From Mycobacterium sp. 1423905.2 (GTDB taxonomy: Bacteria; Actinomycetota; Actinomycetes; Mycobacteriales; Mycobacteriaceae), in the NCBI RefSeq assembly GCF_001673155.1, contig NZ_LZLE01000178.1, forward strand, positions 1 through 56,511: a DNA stretch of 56,511 bases, read 5' to 3'. Shown here piece after piece: positions 43,856 to 52,990 of this stretch. Below the pieces are notes generated by a model, which was given only the letters and a program-made list of their open reading frames with translations, searched no databases and had not been told where the DNA came from. Positions within the stretch are counted from its first letter, which is position 1. Each line of letters opens with the position of its first letter. The position numbers and the translations under genes were made by a program.

Positions 43856-44812
43856 CTAGTTGTGGGCGTGCAGGTCCTCGTTGAGGGCGATGCCCTGCCG
43901 GTCGCGCGACACCACCTCGACCGCCCCGCTCACCGAGTTGCGGCGGAACAGCAGGTTGGAGCCACCAGAAAGCTCGCGTGCCTTGACTGAGGCGCCGTCG
44001 GGCGCGCGGACCTTGGTGCCGGCGGTGACATACAGACCCGCCTCGACCACACAGTCGTCGCCCAGGGAGATGCCAATACCGGCGTTGGCCCCGAGCAGGC
44101 AGCGCTGGCCGATCGAGATGACCTGTTCGCCGCCGCCGGACAGCGTGCCCATGATCGACGCCCCGCCGCCGACGTCGGAGCCGTCGCCCACCACCACGCC
44201 GGCCGAGATGCGGCCTTCGACCATCGAGGCGCCCAGCGTGCCGGCATTGAAGTTGACGAAGCCCTCGTGCATCACGGTGGTACCCGGCGCCAAGTGGGCG
44301 CCGAGCCGCACCCGGTCGGCGTCGGCGATGCGCACTCCCGAGGGCACGACGTAGTCGACCATCCGGGGAAACTTGTCCACCCCGTACACCGTCACCGGGC
44401 CATGGCGGCGCAGCTTGGCGCGCACCGCTTCGAAACCATCGACGGCGCACGGGCCGTAGTTGGTCCACACGACATTGGTCAATATCCCGAAAAAGCCGCC
44501 GGCGTTCAGCCCGTGCGGCGCCACCAGTCGGTGCGACAGCAGATGCAATCGCAAATAGGCGTCGTAGGCGTCGGCGGCCGCCTCGTCCAGTGCGCCGATG
44601 ACAGTGCGGACCACGACGGTCTCGGTGTTGCGGTCGTCGTCGCGGCCGACCAGCGGGGCCAGATCGGCGGGGACGTCGTCCCCGGACAGTCGCCTGGTGC
44701 CGCTGCTGCCGGACTCGGTCAGTTCCGGTGCGGGGAACCAGGTATCGAGAACCGATCCGTCCGCGGAGAGGGTCGCCAGGCCGATGCCTGCAGCTCCAGT
44801 CACGGTCCACAA
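43856..44812 (-). CDS. dapD: Tetrahydrodipicolinate N-succinyltransferase DapD
   Basis: DapD adds succinate from succinyl-CoA to tetrahydrodipicolinate in meso-DAP/lysine synthesis, needed for peptidoglycan. The 318-residue protein is the actinobacterial type. An N-terminal domain is followed by a left-handed beta-helix of hexapeptide repeats ([20 protein letters not shown], then [20 protein letters not shown] and [20 protein letters not shown]). The proposed start is the TTG at 44812, which aligns with the M. tuberculosis N terminus ([12 protein letters not shown]); a GTG at 44803 is the alternative. It is divergent from dapE, which completes this part of the pathway. The start regions are 38 bases apart, so promoters must overlap. 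Confidence 0.92.
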   Translation of the reverse strand: MWTVTGAAGIGLATLSADGSVLDTWFPAPELTESGSSGTRRLSGDDVPADLAPLVGRDDDRNTETVVVRTVIGALDEAAADAYDAYLRLHLLSHRLVAPHGLNAGGFFGILTNVVWTNYGPCAVDGFEAVRAKLRRHGPVTVYGVDKFPRMVDYVVPSGVRIADADRVRLGAHLAPGTTVMHEGFVNFNAGTLGASMVEGRISAGVVVGDGSDVGGGASIMGTLSGGGEQVISIGQRCLLGANAGIGISLGDDCVVEAGLYVTAGTKVRAPDGASVKARELSGGSNLLFRRNSVSGAVEVVSRDRQGIALNEDLHAHN

Positions 44813-44850
44813 GGTTACTGTGGCCGCCGAACCGCAGATACCCTGGCTCC

Positions 44851-45915
44851 GTGCTGGACTTATCCGGGGATCCCGTCGAGTTGACCGCGGCGCTGGTCGA
44901 CATTCCCAGCGAGTCGCGGGACGAGGCGCGGCTGGCCGACGAGGTGGAGGCGGCGCTGCGCGCGCAGACCTCCGGCTTCGAGATCATCCGCAACGGCAAC
45001 GCGGTGCTGGCGCGCACCGAATTGAACCGGCCGTCGCGGGTGCTGCTGGCCGGGCATCTGGACACCGTGCCGATCGCTGACAATCTGCCCAGTCGGGTGG
45101 AGAACGGTGAACTGCACGGCTGTGGCACCGCCGACATGAAAGCCGGTGACGCGGTCTTCTTGCACCTGGCCGCCACGGTGGCCGAACCGGTACACGATCT
45201 GACGCTGGTGCTCTACGACTGCGAGGAGATCGATTCGGCGGCCAACGGTTTGGGCCGCATCGAACGGGAACTGCCGCAGTGGCTGGCCGCCGATGTGGCG
45301 ATTTTGGGTGAGCCCACCGCGGGCTGGATCGAGGCCGGCTGCCAGGGCACCCTGCGGCTGGTCGTCAGCACGACCGGTACCCGGGCTCATTCGGCGCGAT
45401 CCTGGTTGGGCGACAACGCGATTCACAAGCTGGGCACCGTGCTGGACCGGTTGGCGAATTATCGGGCGCGCAGCGTCGACATCGACGGCTGTGTGTACCG
45501 CGAGGGCTTGTCGGCGGTGCGCATCGACGGGGGTGTGGCCGGCAACGTCATTCCCGACGCGGCGTCGGTCACGGTGAATTTCCGTTTCGCGCCGGATCGT
45601 TCGCCGGCGCAGGCCCGCCAGCACGTGCACGAGGTGCTGGACGGACTCGATGTGCACATCGAACAGGTCGACGCCGCCGCCGGAGCGTTGCCCGGGCTGT
45701 CCCAGCCCGCCGCCAAGGCGCTGGTGCACGCCGCCGGTGGACAGTTCCGGGCGAAGTACGGCTGGACCGACGTGGCTCGGTTCGCGGCGCTGGGCATTCC
45801 GGCGGTCAACTATGGGCCCGGCGATCCCAACTTGGCGCATCGGCGCGACGAGCGGGTCCCGGTTGAGCGGATCACCGCGGCGGTGGACACGCTGCGCCGT
45901 TACCTGAGCCACTAG
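44851..45915 (+). CDS. dapE: Succinyl-diaminopimelate desuccinylase DapE
   Basis: DapE hydrolyses N-succinyl-L,L-DAP to DAP and succinate with a dinuclear zinc centre. This is a 354-residue M20-family protein, equal to Rv1202. Zinc-site motifs are [13 protein letters not shown] (His, catalytic Asp), [12 protein letters not shown] (bridging Asp), YDCEEIDS (Glu-Glu pair), ILGEPTAG and the C-terminal [14 protein letters not shown] with the last His ligand. The GTG at 44851 gives the canonical start ([20 protein letters not shown]). Divergent from dapD. Confidence 0.94.
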   Translation: MLDLSGDPVELTAALVDIPSESRDEARLADEVEAALRAQTSGFEIIRNGNAVLARTELNRPSRVLLAGHLDTVPIADNLPSRVENGELHGCGTADMKAGDAVFLHLAATVAEPVHDLTLVLYDCEEIDSAANGLGRIERELPQWLAADVAILGEPTAGWIEAGCQGTLRLVVSTTGTRAHSARSWLGDNAIHKLGTVLDRLANYRARSVDIDGCVYREGLSAVRIDGGVAGNVIPDAASVTVNFRFAPDRSPAQARQHVHEVLDGLDVHIEQVDAAAGALPGLSQPAAKALVHAAGGQFRAKYGWTDVARFAALGIPAVNYGPGDPNLAHRRDERVPVERITAAVDTLRRYLSH

Positions 45916-45928
45916 CCGGTTCGCCGAG

Positions 45929-45976
45929 CGTCACGCCAGCGTGGAACTCGGCGTCGACGGTTGCGCTAGCGTGACG
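45929..45976. terminator. Inverted repeat between convergent dapE and ATPase genes
   Basis: A 13-bp arm at 45929-45941 (CGTCACGCCAGCG) pairs with 45964-45976 (CGCTAGCGTGACG) with one mismatch, around a 22-base loop. It begins 14 bases after the dapE stop and overlaps the stop codon of the convergent gene. It may serve as a two-way terminator. Confidence 0.5.
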
Positions 45977-48209
45977 TTGGGCGCAGGTCTTGGGCGGCGC
46001 GGGTGGCGTCGGCCGCGGCGGCCGCCATGCCGGCCGTCGCGAGTTCATCGGCCACCGCGACCAACGCGTCGGCGTCCGCGTCGGCCAGGGCCCGCGCATG
46101 CTTGACCGCCAAATCGCCCATGGCGCAGCCGAACTGGCCTACCAGCTGGGAGATCGGGTGCACCGCCCGAACGTCGCCGAGCCGGACGGCGTGGTGGTAG
46201 GCGTGCAGTGCGACCCCCGACTGCCCGGCCCGCTCGGCGGCGCGGGCAGCCTCACGGGCGGCGGTGATGGCGGCCGTCTTGTCCCGCGCGGCCGCCTTGG
46301 TCCACGCTCGCGCCAACCCCAGCTCTGGGGCGAACAGCCCCGACTTGGTGCCATGCCTTATCTCCGCGCGGCGCAACGCTTTCGCCGATCCGGGAATATC
46401 GCCCTGCTGCGCCAAGGCGGTGGCGAGCAACATCAACGACAGGGGGCCCCACGAATAACCGGTCCGCTCCAGCGTCGCTGCCGCAGGCTCCAAAAGCGCT
46501 GCTGCACTGGCGAATTCGCCCTTGAGGAGCAGCACGTCAGCCAGCAGCACCTCACCGATGGCGCGGCCGGGCTGCTGCGACTCGGTCATGTCGGTGAACC
46601 GCCGCGCCAGCGCATGGGCCGATTCGACGTCGCCGGCCATCACCAGCGCGGTGATCTGAGCCAACCCCACCGTGAACCGCAACAGTCCGGGATGCTCGGT
46701 GGCCGCGGCGCGTTCGGCCAGCCGGTCGACGTCGGACCAGCGGCCCATCCGTGCCGCGCACAACGCGGCCGCGCTGGCCGCCCACGGCGTTCCCATCCCC
46801 GAATTGGTCGGGTCGGCAAGCACTTCGGCGGCCAAGGCGACGGCGCGCTGCAGGTTTCCCGAATTCATCGCGAACGTCGCGGTCAACGCGTCCAACGCGC
46901 TGCGTGCCGTCGGATCGGTAATGCGGTTGCGGGTGGTCTGCAAAAAGGCGGTCGCGCGCTCGGGTTCGTCGAGCATCCAGAACTGGTTGGCGGCTCGCGG
47001 CACCGCCCACGCCATCAACTCGGTCTCCGACAACTCCGCGGGGTCCACCTCGGCCAGCACCGCCCCGGCTTCCCGGCCGCGGCCCTGCCACCCCAGCGCG
47101 TGCGCCAACGGAAGTCGCGCCGCCAAACCACCGGAGCGGTGCAGCGCCGCGCGCGCCAACCGCTCGGCCAGCACCAGATCGCCCAGCCGCAGCGCCTCCT
47201 CGGCGGCCGCCACGGCGTCGGGCACCGGCTCGGGGCTGTCGCTGTCGACCGCCAGCACCGACCGGCGCAGCCGATCACTGACGTGTTCGGGGCGGTGCTT
47301 GCTCAGCTGGTTGACCACGGCGGTGCGCAGCACCCGGGCGCCATCGGGCGTCAGCGCGGCGCGGGCGCGCTCGGCGTACACCGGGTGGGCGGCGAACAGC
47401 TCGTCGAGAGGGGCCGGACGGACCGCACCGGCGACTTCGGCGTCGGTCACGGCTTGCTCACCGGCCAGGGCGGTCAGGTCGGCGCGGGCCAGCGGTTCGG
47501 CGACGGCCAGGTAGTCGAGCACCGCGCGGGCCGGCGCCGGCAACCCGCTCAGGTAGTCGTCGACGACACCGGAGAGCGGAAGGGTGTTCTGGTGCTGCAG
47601 ACCGCCCTCACCGACCAGATGCCGCAGGTACAGCGGGTTGCCCTGACTGCGCCGGAACACCTCGTCGGCCACCGCCAGATCCACCGACGCCCCCAACGCC
47701 TTCTCCACCAAGGCGACCGTCGGGCCGCGATCCAGCCCCACCACGTCGACCGAAGTCAGCAGATCGTCGGAGCGCAACGCGGCCACCGCGTCGGGCAACT
47801 CGACGGTGGATTCGACGATGACGATCAGGCGCGCCGCGCGGGTCAGCGCCAACTGGTAGACGAGCGTCGCCGACAGGGTGTCCAGCAGGTGCGCATCGTC
47901 GACCACCAGCAGCAGGTCGGCGCCATCGTGGGTCAGCGATTCGCGCGCCGCGCGCAGCAGCGCCGCGGGCCGACCGATCTCGGTGACGTCGACCAGGTGG
48001 CGAAACGCGCCGAACGGGACGAGTCGTTGCGACGGCGTGCCGGTCACCCAGCTGACCGTCTTGTCGGTGTAGGCGCGCAGGGTTTCGGCCAGGGTGGTTT
48101 TGCCGATTCCGGCAGGCCCGGCGAGCAGCACACCGGAGCGCTCCGGACCGTCCAACGCCGCCTTCGCCCGCTGGAGGACGGATTCTTCCGGAGTGATCAC
48201 CCAGCGCAC
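45966..48209 (-). CDS. Large AAA-type ATPase with TPR-like region, LuxR-like without HTH
   Basis: This is a 747-residue protein. The N-terminal P-loop NTPase has Walker A GPAGIGKTT at residues 31-39 and a Walker B-like DLLLVVDDAHLLD near residue 100. The rest is a long alpha-helical, Ala/Leu/Arg-rich region resembling TPR repeats, as in STAND/LuxR (MalT-like) regulators. The usual C-terminal LuxR helix-turn-helix is missing: the protein ends AADATRAAQDLRPTSR. In M. tuberculosis the same place has two genes, Rv1204c (562) and Rv1203c (194), whose lengths add up to this protein, so they are probably fragments of it. GTG at 48209 is the proposed start. The function is unknown. Confidence 0.78.
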   Translation of the reverse strand: MRWVITPEESVLQRAKAALDGPERSGVLLAGPAGIGKTTLAETLRAYTDKTVSWVTGTPSQRLVPFGAFRHLVDVTEIGRPAALLRAARESLTHDGADLLLVVDDAHLLDTLSATLVYQLALTRAARLIVIVESTVELPDAVAALRSDDLLTSVDVVGLDRGPTVALVEKALGASVDLAVADEVFRRSQGNPLYLRHLVGEGGLQHQNTLPLSGVVDDYLSGLPAPARAVLDYLAVAEPLARADLTALAGEQAVTDAEVAGAVRPAPLDELFAAHPVYAERARAALTPDGARVLRTAVVNQLSKHRPEHVSDRLRRSVLAVDSDSPEPVPDAVAAAEEALRLGDLVLAERLARAALHRSGGLAARLPLAHALGWQGRGREAGAVLAEVDPAELSETELMAWAVPRAANQFWMLDEPERATAFLQTTRNRITDPTARSALDALTATFAMNSGNLQRAVALAAEVLADPTNSGMGTPWAASAAALCAARMGRWSDVDRLAERAAATEHPGLLRFTVGLAQITALVMAGDVESAHALARRFTDMTESQQPGRAIGEVLLADVLLLKGEFASAAALLEPAAATLERTGYSWGPLSLMLLATALAQQGDIPGSAKALRRAEIRHGTKSGLFAPELGLARAWTKAAARDKTAAITAAREAARAAERAGQSGVALHAYHHAVRLGDVRAVHPISQLVGQFGCAMGDLAVKHARALADADADALVAVADELATAGMAAAAADATRAAQDLRPTSR

Positions 48210-48295
48210 GGCCGGATCATATTGCGGCGTCGTCGACCGTGGGCGTTAACCCCAAACGTCGCCGGGCTCTGCGGTGTTGGTTTACCTTTCGGTGT

Positions 48296-48859
48296 ATGCC
48301 TGAGCGAAGCGATGCGCCCGGCACGTGGACGGTGGCGGTGTACTGCGCCGCCGGACCGACGCACCCGGAATTGCTGGAGGTGGCCGCCGAGGTGGGTGAG
48401 GGAATCGCCCAGCGCGGCTGGACGCTGGTGTGGGGCGGCGGGCACGTGTCGGCGATGGGGGCGGTGGCCTCGGCGGCGCGAGCGCGCGGCGGCTGGACCG
48501 TCGGCGTCATTCCCAAACTGCTGCTGCACCGCGAACTGGCCGACCACCAGGCCGACGAGCTGATCGTCACCGACTCCATGTGGGAGCGCAAGCAGATCAT
48601 GGAGGACCGCGCCGACGCGTTCCTCACGCTGCCCGGTGGCATCGGCACCTTGGACGAGCTGCTGAACTCGTGGACCGAGGGCTATCTCGGGGTGCATGAG
48701 AAGCCCATCGTCATGCTCGACCCCTGGGGGCATTACGACGGCCTGCGGGCGTGGGTTTACGGACTGGTCGATAGTGGCTACATCTCGCAGGCCGCGGTCG
48801 ATCGACTGGTGGTGGTCGATAAGGTCGGCGAGGCGCTACAACACTGCGCACCCGCTTAG
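48296..48859 (+). CDS. LOG-family cytokinin riboside phosphoribohydrolase
   Basis: This is a 187-residue protein of the LOG (lysine decarboxylase-like) family, same length as Rv1205, which releases cytokinin bases from their nucleotide 5'-monophosphates; in M. tuberculosis a cytokinin by-product aldehyde was linked to proteasome-dependent control of this protein. Motifs are LVWGGGHVSAMGAVA, SMWERKQIMEDRADAF and the catalytic PGGIGTLDELLNSWT. ATG at 48296 begins the conserved part (MPERSDAPGTWTVAVYCAA); an upstream in-frame start would add 19 unconserved-looking residues. It is divergent from the ATPase gene and followed by fadD6. Confidence 0.9.
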   Translation: MPERSDAPGTWTVAVYCAAGPTHPELLEVAAEVGEGIAQRGWTLVWGGGHVSAMGAVASAARARGGWTVGVIPKLLLHRELADHQADELIVTDSMWERKQIMEDRADAFLTLPGGIGTLDELLNSWTEGYLGVHEKPIVMLDPWGHYDGLRAWVYGLVDSGYISQAAVDRLVVVDKVGEALQHCAPA

Positions 48860-48897
48860 CCACCGACGGCGTGGGTCAGAACGAATCGAGGGGTCAC

Positions 48898-50670
48898 GTG
48901 GCCGATCACGGCGGCACGCGCGTCAAGCTCACTCATTTGGCAGCCCAGGTACCAGGCCTGCTGGCCGATACGCCGACGATCGCGCGGGGACTGCTGACCG
49001 GGTTGTTGCCCCGGCCCAGCTCGAAGACGTCAATCGGCACGGTGTTCCAGGAACGCGCCGCCCGCTACGCCGACCGCACCTTCCTCAAGTTCGGTGACCA
49101 ACAGATCAGCTACCGCGACGCCAACGCGACGGCCAACCGCTACGCCGCCGTGCTGGCGGCGCGCGGCGTCGGCCCCGGCGACGTCGTCGGCGTCATGCTG
49201 CGCAACTCCCCGCACGCGGTGTTGACGATGCTGGCCATCGTCAAGAGCGGCGCCATCGCCGGCATGCTGAACTACCACCAGCGCGGCGACGTCTTGGCCC
49301 ACAGTCTGGGCTTACTGAACGCCAAGGTGCTGGTCGCCGAGTCCGACTTGGTCAGCGCGGTCAGCGAATCCGGCGGCACGGCCGATGAGGTGCTGACCAT
49401 CGAAGACCTGGAGCGGTTCGCCGCCACCGCGCCGGCCACCAATCCGGCCGCCGCGTCGCAGGTGCGGGCCAAAGACACCGCGTTCTACATCTTCACCTCT
49501 GGCACGACGGGATATCCCAAGGCCAGCGTGATGACGCACTACCGATGGCTGAAGGCCCTCGGCGCCTTCGGCGGGCTCGGGTTGCGACTGAACAGCAACG
49601 ACACGCTCTACTGCTGCCTGCCGCTGTACCACAACAACGCGCTGACGGTCGCGGTGTCATCGGTGGTGAACTCCGGGGCCTCGCTGGCGTTGGGCAAGTC
49701 CTTCTCCGCGTCGCGGTTCTGGGACGAGGTGATCGCCTACCAGGCCACGGCGTTCATCTACATCGGCGAGGTCTGCCGCTATCTGCTCAACCAGCCGCCC
49801 AAGCCGACCGACCGCGCGCACAAGGTCCGCGTGATCGCCGGCAACGGGCTGCGACCTGAGATCTGGAAAGAGTTCACCGAGCGGTTCAACATCCCGCGGG
49901 TGTGTGAGTTCTACGCCGCCAGCGAGGGCACCACCGCGTTCATCAACGTGTTCAATGTGCCTCGCAGCACCGGGATTTCGCCGATGCCGCTGGCGTATGT
50001 GGCCTACGACCCCGACACCGGCGAACCGCTGCGCGACGAAGCGGGTCGGGTGCAGCGCGTGCCCTCCGGCCAGCCGGGCCTGTTGCTCAGCCCGGTCAAC
50101 CGGCTGCAGCCGTTCGACGGTTACACCGACAAGGAAGCCACCGAGAAGAAGCTGGTGCGCAACGCCTTCAAGGAAGGCGACACCTGGTTCAACACCGGTG
50201 ACGTGATGAGCCCGCAAGGGCTGTTCCACGCGGCGTTCGTCGACCGGCTCGGTGACACCTTCCGCTGGAAAGGCGAGAACGTGGCCACCACGCAGGTGGA
50301 AGCGGCGGTGGCCTCCGACCGCAACGTCGAGGAGTGCACCGTCTACGGCGTCGAGGTGCCGAACACCGGCGGGCGGGCCGGCATGGCCGCGATCAAGCTG
50401 CGTGAGGGCGCGGAGTTCGACGGCCAGTCCCTGGCCAAGGCGGTGTACCGGGAGCTGCCGTCCTACGCGTTGCCGCTGTTTGTGCGGGTGGTCGAGACGC
50501 TGGAACACACGTCGACGTTCAAGAGCCGCAAGGTCGAGCTGCGCGAGCAGGCTTACGGGCCCGACGTGAAAGATCCGTTGTACGTGCTGGCCGGGCGCAA
50601 GGAGGGCTACGTGCCCTACTACGACGAGTATCCCGACGAGGTGTCGGCGGGGAAGCGACCGCAGGGCTAG
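48898..50670 (+). CDS. fadD6: Long-chain acyl-CoA synthetase FadD6
   Basis: This is a 590-residue acyl-CoA synthetase of the fatty-acid transport (FATP) type, like FadD6 (Rv1206). Motifs are FYIFTSGTTGYPKASVMTHY (AMP-binding P-loop), YRDANATANRYAAVLAARGV, FYAASEGTTAFINVFN, WFNTGDVMSPQGL and the RLGDTFRWKGENVATTQVE FATP motif. It activates long-chain fatty acids for beta-oxidation or lipid assembly at the inner membrane. I chose the GTG at 48898 because GAGGGG lies just ahead and the N terminus aligns with FadD6; a GTG at 48871 would add nine residues. Confidence 0.93.
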   Translation: MADHGGTRVKLTHLAAQVPGLLADTPTIARGLLTGLLPRPSSKTSIGTVFQERAARYADRTFLKFGDQQISYRDANATANRYAAVLAARGVGPGDVVGVMLRNSPHAVLTMLAIVKSGAIAGMLNYHQRGDVLAHSLGLLNAKVLVAESDLVSAVSESGGTADEVLTIEDLERFAATAPATNPAAASQVRAKDTAFYIFTSGTTGYPKASVMTHYRWLKALGAFGGLGLRLNSNDTLYCCLPLYHNNALTVAVSSVVNSGASLALGKSFSASRFWDEVIAYQATAFIYIGEVCRYLLNQPPKPTDRAHKVRVIAGNGLRPEIWKEFTERFNIPRVCEFYAASEGTTAFINVFNVPRSTGISPMPLAYVAYDPDTGEPLRDEAGRVQRVPSGQPGLLLSPVNRLQPFDGYTDKEATEKKLVRNAFKEGDTWFNTGDVMSPQGLFHAAFVDRLGDTFRWKGENVATTQVEAAVASDRNVEECTVYGVEVPNTGGRAGMAAIKLREGAEFDGQSLAKAVYRELPSYALPLFVRVVETLEHTSTFKSRKVELREQAYGPDVKDPLYVLAGRKEGYVPYYDEYPDEVSAGKRPQG

Positions 50671-50684
50671 CCTCTTTATCCGCC

Positions 50685-50736
50685 AGTGGAACCACACTGC
50701 GAGAAATCGAACTCAGATTCGCAGTGCCGTTCCACT
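50685..50736. terminator. Interrupted hairpin between fadD6 and folP2
   Basis: GTGGAAC (50686-50692) pairs with GTTCCAC (50729-50735), and inside CACTGCGA (50695-50702) pairs with TCGCAGTG (50719-50726). The arms are separated by two-base bulges that match in size, so the whole forms one long symmetrical stem of about 15 paired bases with a 16-base loop. It starts 15 bases after the fadD6 stop and is a likely terminator. Confidence 0.5.
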
Positions 50737-50777
50737 CGCGGTGACGGGCGTCGTCGGCGAGCAGGCACTATGGAGGC

Positions 50778-51653
50778 GTGCAGTCAACGCTGTGCGGCCG
50801 CCCGGTAGCGGCGGATCGTGCGCTGATCATGGCGATCGTCAACCGCACCCCGGACTCGTTCTTCGACAAGGGTGCGACGTTCAGCGACGAGGCCGCCCGC
50901 GACGCCGCCCACCGGGCCATCGCGGACGGGGCCGACGTGATCGACGTCGGCGGTGTCAAGGCCGGTCCCGGTGACACCGTGGACGCCCAGACCGAGATCG
51001 CGCGGCTGGTGCCGTTCATCGAATGGCTGCGCGGCGAGTACCCCGACCAGCTGATCAGCGTCGACACCTGGCGCGCAGAAGTCGCTCGGGTGGCCTGCGC
51101 GGCCGGGGCGGACCTGATCAATGACACCTGGGGCGGCATCGACCCGGCGATCGCCGACGTGGCCGCCGAATGCGGCGCGGGCCTGGTGTGCGCCCACACC
51201 GGCGGGGCGCTGCCGCGCACTCGCCCCTTCCGGGTGAGCTACGGTACGACTACCCGCGGCGTGGTGGACGACGTGATCGAGCAGGTGACGGCCGCCGCCG
51301 AGCGGGCCGTCGCGGCCGGCGTAGGCCGTGACCGGGTGCTGATCGACCCGGCCCACGACTTCGGCAAGAACACCTTCCACGGGCTGCACCTGTTGCGCCA
51401 TGTGGACGATCTGGTGAAGACCGGCTGGCCGGTGTTGATGGCGTTGAGCAATAAGGACTTCGTCGGGGAGACTCTGGGAGTGGAGCTGACCGAACGGCTG
51501 GAGGGGACTCTGGCGGCCACCGCATTGGCGGCCGCCGCGGGAGCTCGCATGTTCCGCGTGCACCAGGTCGTGCCGACCCGACGGGTTCTGGAGATGGTGG
51601 CCTCGATCCAGGGTATGCGCCCGCCGGCGCGCACGGTGAGGGGACTGGCATGA
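50778..51653 (+). CDS. folP2: DHPS-like protein FolP2
   Basis: This is a 291-residue TIM-barrel protein related to dihydropteroate synthase. It keeps VNRTPDSFFDKG and a ISVDTWRAEVA strand, but the motifs that bind pterin and p-aminobenzoate are altered: LSNKDFVGE replaces the usual SRK-containing loop and RVHQV replaces RVHDV. In M. tuberculosis the homologue Rv1207 is reported not to act as a DHPS, folP1 doing that job. The gene overlaps gpgS by four bases (ATGA), which hints at a role in methylglucose lipopolysaccharide or a related process. GTG start at 50778. Confidence 0.88.
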   Translation: MQSTLCGRPVAADRALIMAIVNRTPDSFFDKGATFSDEAARDAAHRAIADGADVIDVGGVKAGPGDTVDAQTEIARLVPFIEWLRGEYPDQLISVDTWRAEVARVACAAGADLINDTWGGIDPAIADVAAECGAGLVCAHTGGALPRTRPFRVSYGTTTRGVVDDVIEQVTAAAERAVAAGVGRDRVLIDPAHDFGKNTFHGLHLLRHVDDLVKTGWPVLMALSNKDFVGETLGVELTERLEGTLAATALAAAAGARMFRVHQVVPTRRVLEMVASIQGMRPPARTVRGLA

Positions 51654-52588
51654 CGGATCTCGTCGCCGGCGAACTCGCCGGCCGGACCGACCGCACCTGG
51701 AACAACCCACGGTGGACCATCGGCGAATTGATCGCCGCGAAGGCCGGGCGCACCATCTCGGTGGTGCTACCGGCCCTCAACGAAGAAGAGACCATCGAGT
51801 CGGTCATCGACAGCATCTCGCCGCTGGTGGACAACCTGGTCGACGAACTGATCGTGCTGGACTCCGGATCCACCGACGACACCGAGTTTCGCGCCATCGC
51901 CGCCGGCGCCCGCGTCGTCAGCCGCGAACAAGCCGTCCCCGAGCTGCCGGTCCGCCCGGGCAAGGGCGAAGCGCTGTGGCGCTCACTGGCAGCAACCAGC
52001 GGTGACATTGTGGTGTTCGTCGACTCCGACTTGATCGACCCGCATCCGATGTTCGTGCCGTGGCTGGTCGGCCCGCTGCTCACCGGCGAAGGCGTGCATC
52101 TGGTCAAAAGTTTCTATCGGCGGCCGCTCAACGTCAGTGACGTCGGTGGCCCCGCCGGGGACACCGGCGGCGGACGAGTCACCGAATTGGTGGCCCGCCC
52201 GCTGCTGGCGGCGCTTCGCCCCGAGTTGGGCTGTGTGCTGCAACCCCTTGGCGGTGAATACGCGGCCACCCGTGAGTTGTTGAGCTCGCTGCCCTTTGCG
52301 CCGGGTTACGGGGTGGAGATCGGCTTACTGGTGGACACCTTCGACCGGCTGGGACTGGACGCCATCGCGCAGGTCAATCTGGGTGTGCGGGCGCACCGCA
52401 ACCGGCCGCTGGCCGAGCTGGGCGCCATGAGCCGCCAGGTCATCGCCACCTTATTGTCGCGGTGCGGAATCCCGGACTCCGGGGTCGGGCTAACCCAATT
52501 CCTGCCCGCCGGTGATAGCTACACCCCGCACACCACGCCGGTGTCGTTGGCGGACCGGCCGCCGATGAACGCGGTGCGCCCTCGCTGA
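51650..52588 (+). CDS. gpgS: Glucosyl-3-phosphoglycerate synthase GpgS
   Basis: GpgS transfers glucose from a nucleotide sugar to 3-phosphoglycerate, the first step of methylglucose lipopolysaccharide synthesis in the cytosol. It is a 312-residue GT-A fold enzyme of family GT81. The nucleotide-binding start TISVVLPALNEEETIESVID and the metal-binding DSD at residues 125-127 (VVFVDSDLIDP) are clear, as are RPGKGEALWRSLAATSGD and QPLGGEYAATRELL. Position and length match Rv1208 (324). Translationally coupled to folP2. Confidence 0.94.
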   Translation: MTDLVAGELAGRTDRTWNNPRWTIGELIAAKAGRTISVVLPALNEEETIESVIDSISPLVDNLVDELIVLDSGSTDDTEFRAIAAGARVVSREQAVPELPVRPGKGEALWRSLAATSGDIVVFVDSDLIDPHPMFVPWLVGPLLTGEGVHLVKSFYRRPLNVSDVGGPAGDTGGGRVTELVARPLLAALRPELGCVLQPLGGEYAATRELLSSLPFAPGYGVEIGLLVDTFDRLGLDAIAQVNLGVRAHRNRPLAELGAMSRQVIATLLSRCGIPDSGVGLTQFLPAGDSYTPHTTPVSLADRPPMNAVRPR

Positions 52589-52621
52589 TCCGTGTCGGTG
52601 GCATAGGGCAATATCGATCCC

Positions 52622-52990
52622 GTGGCGTTGGTATTGCTCTACCTGGTGGTGCTGATCCTGGTCGCGATCGTGCTGTTCGGCGTGGCCAGCTTGCTGTTGG
52701 GCCGCGGCGAGCAATTGCCGCCGCTGCCAAGAGCGACCACCGCGACCGTGCTGCCCGCCTATGGGGTCACCGCCGCTGACGTCGACGCGGTCAAATTCAC
52801 CCAGGTGCTGCGGGGCTACAAGACCAGCGAAGTCGACTGGGTGCTGGACCGACTCGGTCGGGAGATCGAGACGCTGCGGGGGCAGGTGGCCGCGATGCAC
52901 GCTTCGTCGGCGCCCCCGGACGAGGAAGAAGCCGACGAGGCCGTTCCGGACGCCGAGGCCGTCGCGCAAGAGCGATCCGGCCCCACGTGA
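52622..52990 (+). CDS. Membrane-anchored DivIVA-domain protein (Rv1209-like)
   Basis: This is a 122-residue protein. The N terminus is one membrane helix (ALVLLYLVVLILVAIVLFGV), followed by the DivIVA-type motif VDAVKFTQVLRGYKTSEVDW ending in VLDRLGREIETLRG, and then a short coiled coil and an acidic C terminus. This motif occurs in proteins that place polar or septal growth machinery, so a role at the cell pole or septum is possible. GTG start at 52622, 33 bases after gpgS. Its stop overlaps the tag start by four bases. Confidence 0.85.
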   Translation: MALVLLYLVVLILVAIVLFGVASLLLGRGEQLPPLPRATTATVLPAYGVTAADVDAVKFTQVLRGYKTSEVDWVLDRLGREIETLRGQVAAMHASSAPPDEEEADEAVPDAEAVAQERSGPT

